A stretch of DNA of 64,000 nt from Ostrinia nubilalis (Eukaryota > Arthropoda > Insecta > Lepidoptera > Crambidae): NCBI RefSeq assembly GCF_963855985.1, contig NC_087119.1, positions 536,001 to 600,000 on the forward strand, written 5' to 3'. Shown one piece after another: positions 24,495 through 35,532 of this stretch. Both the position numbers and the translations under genes were made by a program. The notes under the pieces are model-generated. The model was given only the letters and a program-made list of their open reading frames with translations, did not search any database and had not been told where the DNA came from. Every line of letters begins with the position of its first letter. Position 1 is the stretch's first letter.

Positions 24495-25090
24495 AATAAA
24501 TAAATACATATTAGACGCGTACATTGCTCCGATCGATCCCAAAGTATGTAGCAAAAGCACTTGTGTTATGGAAATCGGGAACAACGACGGGTACCACAAG
24601 TGTATTTATAATTTGTTTTTTAAGAAGTCTATTTATTTATTTAAATACTCTATTAAACTTTTTTTGGCAAAAAGATAAATATTTTATTCCCCGTAATTCC
24701 GTTACAATTGGCCTGCAGTGTAATTATGAACTGGGCGGGGCTTGCGCAAGTGCGACGGGGAACATAATCGGAAAAATTTTGTCCTTGTCTGCGTGGCCGA
24801 AGATTCACGACGCGCCTTATTAAATGTGTACTACTGTACTTGAATTAAAAATAACATATCGAAACTAGTCATAAATAGAAGTAAGCATTTAAAATAGTGC
24901 AATAATTGTTATTTTGTATCGCCTCAACTTTTCAAAACATGCTACAAAAACAATTTTTATACGAGTTGAATGATAAATCAACCAGTAAGTTGGTATAAAA
25001 TTATATGTTAGTTGCCGTGAACAGTCTTAGCTTATTTTGGGTTTTGTTAAATTACTGATAAATAGTGGAGTTCTGACTCATGCAAGTGTT
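24495..25090. other. Non-coding stretch
   Basis: AT-rich with a short GC-rich patch at 24725-24770. No recognisable exon, repeat or RNA gene. Confidence 0.4.
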
Positions 25091-25094
25091 TGGT

Positions 25095-25330
25095 GTTGAC
25101 TGGCAGTGTTTGGTGAGTGACGTCACTCGCGAGCGGGTGTGACGTCACGGCCGGCAGGTAACGGCTGCGTTTGCCACGCCCCGCCCCGCCCTCTGCCGGC
25201 GGCGGGAGCCCTGGCAGCGCCAGCGCGCGCTCGCAGCGACTCTCGACTCTACGGCGCTGCAACACAACTCAACTTACAATCCAGCACTAGCACTCGATCA
25301 CGATCCCTCTGTGATTTTGCAGAGATAGGG
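25095..25330. promoter_or_regulatory. Promoter-like island with twin CRE sites and GC boxes
   Basis: Two perfect TGACGTCA palindromes lie at 25118-25125 and 25140-25147, 22 bp apart. A GC-box run (CCACGCCCCGCCCCGCCC, about 25174-25191) follows, then GC-rich DNA to 25265, then pyrimidine/CA-rich DNA like a 5' UTR. It may be a promoter or enhancer of Awh, 10 kb upstream of the LIM1 exon (inference). No TATA box. Confidence 0.4.
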
Positions 25331-28300
25331 AAGCAGAAGTCATCTTTTTCACGCAACCCTACGTTTGAACAAATACGTTACAAGTTTTTTCAATGTTGAG
25401 TACGATTTATAATAAAGTATCACTGGTTGAAGTTGGCATGCATAACTTACGGAGCTTTTTGTATTGTAGTAAAAATTCTGGTAGTACAATGCTCAAGAAT
25501 CTTTTATTGTAAGTAGGAAATAAGCTCGGGAAATTAGGGTCAGTAGATTCAAATACTGCTCTACATATTAATTACTCAAAACCATGACACATTCTATGAT
25601 AATGGTTTGGTGAACAGCGGTAGAAGACTAAAAAAACTTTCTACCAACGCTGCAACGGATTGAAATCTTTCGGATAAAAAAGAAATGTCACTAATATCCA
25701 ACGTGAAATCTCTGTAAACACAAAAGTTTTGATTAATTGTTAAACAGTAGGCGTGATATTTCGTGGAATGTGTATTATTAGGCGCGAGATGGCCCCGATA
25801 AGGAAACATTTGCATGCTGGCGCAGATGACGGATAGTCGCCGTGACCCGCGTCACTCGAGACGACGCGTGAATGGTGTGAAGCTCTGCCATCGTCCCGGC
25901 CCCCGCGGCGCGCGCTTTGTGCCCGCACTGGCCACACTGCTGCTCCGCTGACGTACACACATAATTTATATCCGACATTTTTTGTTGCCAGTTGGTTTTG
26001 AACATACCTTCGGGCTTTGATTCTCGATGATCGATGAAAAAACCCTCCAAAATGTAACCCTCTTTACGGATCAAAGCGTATCGAAAACAAATAAGACGAG
26101 TATCGCTAAAAAACAACCAACTTTCCGACGGCGAGCTGTCGAGAAAAATATTTTCAACAAATCGCCTCCGATTTCCGCGTGATTTCTCGCCGCCTCAAAA
26201 ATTGTTTTCCCCCGGAATATGAATGAGCTGTGAATTCACAAGAAGTCGGAATTGGGCAGTGTTATGGAAATTTGAGACGAAAACTGTAACTCGTTTGCGT
26301 TATTGTGTGGGGCCCGCTATACAAATCGTATTCTGCAGCTTTTTATTTCTCACCATTTCGTATTATTTGTCTTTGTTTCGCCCGTCGTACACATCCGACG
26401 TATCAAAGAGTTGTTCAAGGTGGAATGTATCATAATAGGCTAATAAGTATCGTACAAGATTCTTTGAAATATTTGAATAGCTACGCGCCCATCGCCGGAG
26501 TTCTCCGAGCGCACCCACCCACCGTAGTTAATCTTCTAAATACATTTATCATGTTCAACCGATAAAAATGCCATTGAGATCAGCCGCAGACAATGAGATA
26601 CAAGCCTCAGTACCTGATACGGGCCGAAAGTCAATTATATTCAAATATAAATCGGATTTGCAAACGTAAGCTTGTGACAATGGCGTAGGCAGGCGCCGCC
26701 GCGAGCGCTCAAAGCCGAGCCCACAATGCGGGCGGATCACGCCTGTCGCGCCAGCTCGTCAGCCGTGCCTGATTGTCGCATTATGTTTTATTTTGTAGAT
26801 TATAAAGTCACCTCTGCTACCTTTCTTGGGCTATTGTGTCTACTTGAATGAAGAAGTGTCAGGAGTTGAACAGTGGGAAATTAAATCATCCTATTTTGGA
26901 CATATTTTTGAGTTAGATCTAGACCTTAGGAGAGTCACTTCCCTGAGTCTTGTCCAATACTTTATTTCAGATTAATAATTATATTATTATGTGTGTTTAA
27001 TATTGACGGACCGTGTATCATCTAACACGCCTGCTGCGAAGCTGCATTGATATTCCCGCAATTTTATTGACTACTCGAGAACAGTTAATCATTTTCCAAT
27101 AGCCACGGCAAACGACAAGAGCTCCGGCTCCGGGGCCAGTCACGCCCGCCAAATCATCGCCAAATGCGTTTAGGGACGCCTTTCATCTGTCGCTGATCTA
27201 TTCATTGCCGCGACAACGGCCCGGCCCCACTCGCCCATTGTCACTCAACGATCCTAGAAATTTATTACACTTTGGTATCACGTATGGTCAAGCATTTTCA
27301 TGTGTGACTCATATTCATAAAGATGGAAATGAAATATTCTCGTTTATGAAATATTCTTTAGACGCCACACAGAATCAGAAGCAAGCCCGAGCAAACAAAA
27401 AGGTAAACCTCATTTAAATAATTTTAACCAAAAGCAGAGCAAATAAACCCTTCTAAATGACGCGTTAAATACAATCAAACAACGTCATTATACACGAGTA
27501 GCTCGCTGGGCCGGGGCTAGCAGAAAAACTGTCATAAAAAGGGATATCAGTCAGCTGAAGGTGCGTGACAATGCGGCCGTCGGGGGTCTATTATGGTTTT
27601 GTCAATGGGCCCCTTAAGAAATTTGTTACGAAATTTTGATATGTGGCAACTGCTTTGTGGGACAGGGACACCCGGGAGACGATTACATATGTGCGGTTAT
27701 TATTCGGTGCTGCGACGGCTGGGACACGGTGTTTATGGCCTGTGGGGCTCGAGCGGCCGCGAATTTGTCGAGGGGCGCTGGAGTCCTGGCCCATTGTCCC
27801 CGCCGGGTGCGCTCGGCCGGAGTCAATGACAGCTCGACCTGTCACAATAGCGACATCGATATCCGTATGAAATTGGGATGCGAAATTTATGAACTACGGC
27901 TATTATCCGAGCAGCCGGAGAATATTACTTGCTTAGTGATTTTCAATAGATTTGATTCGTATTAAAGCGGAAGAAAGTTAACTGTTGGTTTCTAATTTTT
28001 GTTTCCTCCATGACTAACGTCTTTTGAATTTGAAGGAATATTAAGAAGGCTTGTGTTCATAATACAACGATAGACAGACGTAATAGAATAGAACTCAAGC
28101 TCTGAGAGAAGCTTCGCATTTCACGTCTTGCAGAATGCAACGGTCTACTAGAACGCTGCATTAAAATACAAATTCACATTATTAAGTGCAATGAGTAAAT
28201 ATCCCCGCCTTCTCTAAACGTCTTTCACAACACAACACAACGGGTTTATTATATTATACCGCATATCATTAGATTACCGCCGCGTGTCGCGCGGGGGCGC

Positions 28301-31300
28301 GAAGGCGGGCGGCGCGTGCGACAGCATCGTGACGCAACTTACAACTACACTACATACGCGCCAAATTAGTCCGTAATTTTTGTAAAAACACTTACAAATA
28401 TTTAATTTATTAGCTTGGTTATAAACTCTACAATTTCCGACATCCATTATACATAAACTAGCCGTCGAAACGAAAACAAAACATTGATTATTTTTTTAAT
28501 ATCGATAATTTTTGAATCGTGTACTTTCAATTATTTAGGTACTTGGAGTTAATTATCAAAGTTTTGGCGCAATTTTCTAACGTCTAGAAATTTGAACGAG
28601 GCATATTTAATGAAACAATTAAAAAGTTAGGTAATTCTTGTCCAATAAAAGCAGCAGAAAGTTTCTCACGTTTTCTTTGGAAAATGTTTTTATTGACGCT
28701 GATGTATTCTACATTTAATTAATAATTTAATTTCTTTCCAATATTTTTAATACTTTAAAAATGAAAATCACCATTAAACAAGTGATGTAATTTTTTGTTT
28801 GTTACGAGTACAATCATTTGCTGCTTGAATTTTAAAATTAATACACCAAAAAATATAGCAGAAAGGAATTTAACGATTTCCCTATTTACTTTGAAGTAAG
28901 TACTTTATACTTAATGAAAATTTATCCACATGTCGTGTTCACAACCAGCTTCTAATTGTTACGGAATTGTTGTCCGCGCGATTGTTTAACTTTTTTATTT
29001 ATCGTTATAAATAAAATAAAATATACCACATTTTTTCATTAGAAATTTAATATTAATTGTATTACGGCTCAGTGCCTCTAGTTTCACTCTGGATTTTAAA
29101 GTTAATTTCTAGCTGTTTCATTTGTAGTTTAATGTTTATGCTACTCGTAATATCCTAACAAACTCAATTAACAGTTGTTTAGATTTGCTTAGTGGTCCTT
29201 TAACGTTCGTTATTTACACACAATTATTATAACCATATCTTTTTTTCTCAGAAACGAAGTTTAAAAGTCGATGGCCTGAATCCGTCTTGAAGGCTCATCG
29301 TGATGCTTGAGATTAAATTGAGATTTGAGCGTCGTTTCGTAATTAAGGTCTAATGTTATACTTGGGTACAATATTGGTGAGAACTGTATCTATTACGTAG
29401 TTTTTTTATGCAAGACATAGCTGCATTTGACCGCAATCGTAACATAAAGAAAAATTTGTAACATACTTACTGTCAATTTATGAATGCGTTAAAATACATT
29501 ACGTTTTACATGTTTTTAAATACTTGTTGTTAGGTGGGTACTTTATTTTTGTATTTTTGCTTTTTGATTCAACGCTAATTCGTTAACGGTAGAGGCAACG
29601 ACTTTAATCACCAATAACATTCTAAGCACATAGAGAACTTACAAGAAAAAATATTCGAATGTATCAAATGACGGTAGAGCTTAATATGGCCTTTGTCGGC
29701 GCGTAGCATGGCGCGCGCGCATGCATCTTGTGTAGCGTGCGCTGCATTTGTCCACATTATTGGTATTTTACATTTTAATGAAATGCTCACCTTACAATGT
29801 TGGTCATTAGCACCTACTTATGTTACTTATTTTTGCTTGTAAAATAAAATAACGTTAAGGCGTACCCTCACATGACTGTATCATTTAATGTTGCTACTTT
29901 AAACCCTGAGTATTTTTGTTGTATTGGCAAGCCGCAAGATATCCCAAAGAATATCCACAAGATCCTCTTAAATTGCCTCGTTCTAAGAGTTGGAGTGGGT
30001 AATCAATAGACAAATTTAGGCTAGACATATTCCCAATGGTCTTTACTACACCTTTTTAAGCTTTATAACTAAACTAAAGCTTACTGAATGTTTGTGCCAG
30101 ACCACATAATCTTTATGTTAGTGTTTAAGGTCTTTCAGGTAAATTTTAGGCATACCAATGACACTTCATGTAATGTTGTCAATAGTTGTCAAGTACGAGT
30201 ACCTACATACAGTGTACAACATGTCACACCTGTTGATTTCTTATTCAATCTCGTGTATATGAAATTCAAGGGTAACAAATAACGAATAACTAACAACTTG
30301 GGGGAGGCATTTGTCTAGCAGTGGACTTCATTTGGCCTACTCGTAAAAAAGAATAAATTAAGCTAATTTCCTCGGGGTGAACTGGGATTTATTCAGTTTG
30401 CCATGCCTCCAAGCTGCAACCGCTAGCGTGGCGCGCGCGCATGTCTCACGCTCGTGACAGTGCGCATCTTGTGCATTTGATACGACGCAACTCGCAACCT
30501 GCAACCGCAGTGTATGTAACCAACCGTGTATATGTTTATTGCACGAATTATGATCTGAGGTGTAACTTTGCCGTTGCTTTTTTGGGTTCCGTCCAACCAT
30601 TGAAAAACTGACAGCGTTTTGGCAGTTCTCAGGAATATTTTCACGTTCCCTAACCCAATTTACTTCAGTATTCACTAGCTACTTTATAACAACTATTTTA
30701 TAACAACAAACAAGATTTTAACTGAGAAACCATAAAAAAAAACCACGCAATACTACTTACGAAAATGTACGGAACCAAGAATGCGAGTGCTGCTCGCCAA
30801 CGGCCTAGTTGGCTTTCCAAGTATTGATTTATTGCCAGACTAGTATCCAGAAAAAGTATTGTAAACAAAAACAAAATTGACTTAAATAAAAAATCGATAC
30901 GGCTGTTGGTCCCATAGAAAAAGTTATTGCATTTGTGCTGCGGAATTACTTCTTGGATGTGCGTTCTTTTAATGGAACCTCATATATTAAGGTATGCGTT
31001 ACATTTATTACTTACATAATAAGTGTTCTAACGTTATGAATAAAGCTAAATTTAATGTCTAAACTCAATTAAAACCTATGTCTGTGATGTATGTTTGCTT
31101 ACATCACAGACTTCTCGAATCTCATAATCATAGTGTAAACCTAAGACCATGGCTTGTTGAGTTGTAGATTAGATTAGATTTATTCGCCTGCTACAATATC
31201 GTCAGTGCATCTCAACGAACTTGTCACTGATCAATATGCGCCGCGGCAGTTGTTCGCGTCTCGCGGACGGGGCGGCGTATTTGCGCAAACTGTATTAGAT

Positions 31301-32040
31301 TATGGCTCCGCACAACGCGCGTCGCAGCGCGATCGCAAACAAACACCGACTAATTCTTGCGACGCCCACGAGCTGATGTAATTATTCGGCAGCTCCCCTG
31401 CTCGCAACTGTCGCGTGTAAAAAACTAATTTAATTACTTTTCAATGGTAAACACCAAGATTTAATTCGGTGAAGGGTGCATTGTTTGCATATTGCAACAG
31501 AAAAGTATCACTTGTCAAATCCTTTATTTTGAGTAGATGCCAAAATGGTTTAAGATATCACAAATCAGTCAACCCAAGAAAAATACGGTTTGATGATATT
31601 TTTCGATAGAAGATTGAAACAAAGCGTTAGCCAATAGTACCGGTGTCTTTGAGAAGTGTAGAGCTACCGATGACTACAAGTACATTATTGCAGCGTTGCC
31701 TTTGATATCTTTAAGATCACTGAACGCTTTCTGCTTTTAGTCAAGATCTAAGCATACGCTCTCTTACACCAAAGTTATTAGACTCCCTGCTCAGCTGACT
31801 AAAAGTCAGTAGTGTCTTAAGAGCCATTTCACAAAAATATTCCGCGCGAATTTAGGTAAAAGCTGTCAACGCAACGTCAAAAGAGTAAAAAGAACGCTGA
31901 AATGGACAAAAAAATCTTGAGCCGTGACCGTATTAAGACTTGATTTAAGTTATTAATTTTAAGGTAGAATGAGGTATTCAAACTTGATTAATTAATTTAA
32001 ATTTTTAATAGAGTTTATTAAGTCTTTTATATTGCGATTC
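25331..32040. other. Non-coding stretch with GC islets
   Basis: No conserved exon is seen. GC islets lie at about 25790-25930, 26690-26760, 27110-27240, 27560-27850, 28270-28330, 29690-29750, 30420-30500 and 31230-31400. Those at 27560-27850 and 31230-31400 mix GC-rich words with ACAATG/CATTGT (Sox-like) or TAATTATT words, as enhancers do (inference). 29700-29755 and 30423-30480 share TGGCGCGCGCGCATG and GCATCTTGTG. A small perfect hairpin is at 31080-31111. Confidence 0.45.
30296..30345 (+). mobile_element. RTE LINE tail fragment
   Basis: CTTGGGGGAGGCATTTGTCT then AGCAGTGGACTTCATTTGG is a short, decayed RTE 3' end. Confidence 0.55.
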
Positions 32041-32278
32041 ATAATGAAACACGAATAGGTATAATATGTAAAATATATATTAAGTACAAAATAAAGACAG
32101 TCACATAGTGAAAAATAAATCTGCCCCCTTACAGCTCCATCATCGGACCCTGGATACGAATAATGAAACACGAATAGGTATAATATGTAAAATATATTAA
32201 GTACAAAATAAAGACAGTCACATAGTGAAAAAAAAAAATCTGCCCCCTTACAGCTCCATCATCGGACCCTGGATACGA
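32041..32278. repeat. 119-bp tandem duplication inside a retroelement 3' UTR-like repeat
   Basis: ATAATGAAACACGAATAGGT starts at 32041 and again at 32160, and both copies end GGACCCTGGATACGAA. They differ by a TA dinucleotide and the length of an A-run. The repeat continues to about 32400 (CCATTATCAGACAGAGC), a sequence seen in lepidopteran interspersed elements. Confidence 0.85.
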
Positions 32279-32460
32279 AATATTCGTCAAGGCGAATCAC
32301 ACAAGCCCAAACTCCATATAGTTCTATTGTTTTGTTACGGAGGTGGCCATTGCATCTCCTCCAGATCCATTATCAGACAGAGCTAAGAAATAAATAAATA
32401 AATATTATTATAAGTAAACAAATAACTAAAATAATTCATCTTACTATCTTACTTTTTACT

Positions 32461-32890
32461 AGTCTTACTAATATTATAAATACGAAAGTTTGTGTGGATG
32501 TCTGGATGTTTGTTACACTTTCACGCAAAAACTACTGAACAGATTTTGATGAAACTTTACAGTACAGTACAGCAGTACTAGGCAGTCTGTGTTCAACTAT
32601 CACTCGGGTCGGACGTTCCTATCGCAAGACCTTTGGTTCACTCAGTTCCGATACGACTCTAGTGCTGTGTGTAATTATTTTCGTTAATACACTGAGTTTA
32701 TTAATTTCTACGAGTGGATTTCATTTTGCCTGAGACCTACGCCATGAACCCTGAACCAGAAGACCCTGTCGCCAGCGACAGCGACGCTCATCCATCCCTG
32801 GCGTCGACCAGAATAACAATGTATAGGCTATAATTTATGACGATCTGTGACAAACTAAATTTCAAGCGGGTGAAGCCGCGGGCAATACTA
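32461..32890. mobile_element. Second copy of the 23.4-kb outer repeat, with a different insertion
   Basis: 32461-32572 and 32811-32890 match the two halves of the outer element at 23352-24494. The interruption, about 32573-32810, is unrelated: it has a UTR-like stretch and ends in ATGAACCCTGAACCAGAAGA, opening a frame MNPEPEDPVASDSDAHPSLA, which may be the 5' end of a retroelement ORF1. A short CCCGCGACTTCTTCTGCG fragment follows at about 32903-32935. Confidence 0.55.
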
Positions 32891-32939
32891 CATATTTCAT
32901 ACTAGCTTTTTGCCCGCGACTTCTTCTGCGATGAAGTGG

Positions 32940-35350
32940 AAAATGGTTCTAATAGAATTAAAATATTCTAAGAAAATTAATTTTGTTAAATGATTATATT
33001 TTTTGATATAAAATCTACACATCATTATGTTTAAATATTTGAATACTTACAAAATTATGAGATCTTTCTAAAACAAAATTAAAACACTACACCTGCCGCA
33101 GATTTCTTTGTAAACAATGTTTTTTTGTTTTTCCTTCAGGTGCTAAAATCACCAGGCTATTGTGTGCGCATACTCTGGAGTATTCCACATACAACTGGTC
33201 GTCGGAGAAGCATAGATTTCCATTAAGTCTACTCCCGCTACCATATTATTATGGAACTCCGCTAAAACTCGTGAGGGCGCCAACATTTGCTTTTGTATCG
33301 AAAATTAGTATGAGCAGCTGCGCACGCGGTTGCCCGTTGCAGGCTCTATGCAACCACACTATTTTAAACCGTGGTCCCTAAGCATGAGATGGGAAACTGC
33401 ACTCTCTTGAATTCTCTTGAATTTGATGGTGTTAGGGGAATCCTAGGAATGAGTACAGACTTTCCAATGGAATCTCCTCATCAATATTGCGAAATTGCGA
33501 GTTGCAATGCAATGTTACGTTTTCACTTGTTATTTTATTGTAATCTGACCTTGATTTTTCAAACACGTGTCAAAATAAAAAAAAATAATTTAAATCAAAA
33601 GTACTAAGGAATATTTCATTGATATCAACTTAGAAACAAGCACAGATCACAGAAACTAAAGGGAAATGTGACAAGGGACAAATTGGAACATATTGCTTGT
33701 GAAAGCAATGATGACAGTAGCGACGTCATTATGTAAACAGTTTATATTGCTTGCATAGTACTAAAGATTATTCGAACGTTGAATACTGATACCGCAATGG
33801 ATAATGAGCACATAATTTGATTTCTTTGTGTGTGTGAATTTCTAATACGACACTGAGTTTCGAACTCAGCGCATTACTTAGCATCTCTCTATATTTCTAT
33901 GGAACCAAGTTATCTCCAAAATAACATTCCACACCTTTTTAACCTAGTCAGGTAATAATTTTAATAAAATACGAAGCACGTCATCTATCAATAGGATATA
34001 TGTATATTTTAGAAGTTAATAAATTATGCATAAAATATATAAACACTTTAGAAGTTTAGTTAAATCGTAGAATTTCTGAAAAACAAGTACTAAAATCGTA
34101 CTGAAAAAAACAGTATTAACATGTTATCTAATTTATTTATTAAACGTCGAATTTTATCAAAGATTTTGGACTAAAGTTTTTGAAAATATTTTATAGCCTA
34201 CATAGAAAAAAATTAGGATTCTAAATCGTGAAAGAAATTTTTTTTCGGAGCCTATTGCCTCCAAACAAACAAACAAACAATTAAATCTTTCCTCTTTTAT
34301 TAGTATAGATTTAACAACAAAACAAAACGCTTCTTTTTCTTCTTCACGAAACAAAACTCAAAGCGGATAAATAAATAAACAAATCTTTGGACAATTTCAC
34401 AGCGCCATCTAGTCCAAAAGTAGGCAACCAATATGCTTGTGTTAAGGGTGCTATCATAATGGATATACTTTTTTATAATTTATTTATTAAATTAAATACA
34501 TGGTACCTACATATTATACATAGTTACACCCAGATCCGTCAAAGAAATTAAAATTCATCATTTCAATTTCTGCTCGGCCGGCCGACTCGAAACAGCCTCT
34601 CGGCATAGTATCAAATGTATTTGGTCGCCGTACAAATCACCGCTTTACGACACGAACGCACGTAAACGTCACGGCGGGAAAAATGACACAGGTCCTGCCT
34701 TGACGGGCGCTCGCGCCATACTAATCGATGTCGGCTTGCGCATTGTAATTTATACTGATATTCACATCAATATTTTGACAAAGTGGTTACTAATATTTAA
34801 ACAATAACTGTAGAAATTAATTCTACAATGAATATTCTTTATTTTGGGATACTTTTATTGCAGTTTATGCTGTGTTTTTAAACCAAAAACCACGATCAAA
34901 ATGTGACGTTAATCTTCAAATTTGCCAAATTATTTTTAGATTTTACTCAATAATGGTAATGAAATTCAAGAATCTATTTCATTAATGGACTACAAGAATA
35001 TATGTCCGATGATTACTATATATTTTTAAGCTTATTATATGAGCATAAATAATAGATACAGGACTTTGAAAATGAGTCTGCGGCAATTTTTTCGTAAAAT
35101 GGTTGTGGGAGATGGGGCACTGTGAATTAAGCAAAAGAGTTTTAGTAAATCCGTTTCATTAATGGTCAACAACAAGGATTGACCTATCTTTCGCAGTTAT
35201 TAAATAATCTCTGGGTGTTGCTTAAAATAGTAATTCATGCTTCCAAAATCTTAGAAATTCGCACGAAAATGTAAAATGGCTCTTAAGGCCGAAAGACAAA
35301 AGAAATACGAGTAATGCAGTATTTTCTTTCAACTTTCGTGTTTGTTCCAG
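32940..35350. other. Non-coding stretch before the Awh LIM1 exon
   Basis: AT-rich. GC-rich patches lie at about 34570-34740. A short interspersed-repeat fragment at 34385-34470 (GCGCCATCTAG ... ATGCTTGTGTTA) is shared with 39765-39840 and 19860-19905. The LIM1 acceptor ends at 35350. No first coding exon of Awh is recognisable here. Confidence 0.45.
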
Positions 35351-35532
35351 ACGGAGCACCGCACATGTTGCGCGTGCGGCGAGCCGATCGCCGACCGGTT
35401 CCTGCTGGAGGTGGGCGGCGGCGCGTGGCACACCGGCTGCCTGCGCTGCTGCGTGTGCGCCGTGCAGCTGGACCGCCACCCCTCCTGCTTCCTGCGCGAC
35501 CGCCAGGTCTACTGCAAGCAGGACTACGCCAA
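35351..35532 (+). CDS. Awh: Awh exon: LIM domain 1
   Basis: The acceptor is TTGTTCCAG at 35342-35350 and the donor is GTGAGT at 35533. The exon enters in phase 0 (ACG GAG CAC) and leaves with two bases of a Lys codon. It encodes the whole first LIM zinc-finger pair: C6-x2-C9, then H-x2-C-x2-C-x2-C ([10 protein letters not shown]), then C-x2-D (YCKQDY). It is GC-rich compared with its surroundings. A start codon is not in this exon, so translation must begin in a short upstream exon ending in phase 0. If this intron were retained, the next codon is TGA and the product would stop right after LIM1. The 3' end of this exon is the source of the tandem array that follows it. Confidence 0.95.

Noticed and set aside
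25080..25112. ATG CAA GTG ... TTG followed by GTGAGT as Awh first exon
   Set aside because: It is in phase, but the encoded MQVFGVDWQCL has no likeness to Awh N-termini; kept only as a reason to test the region by RNA.
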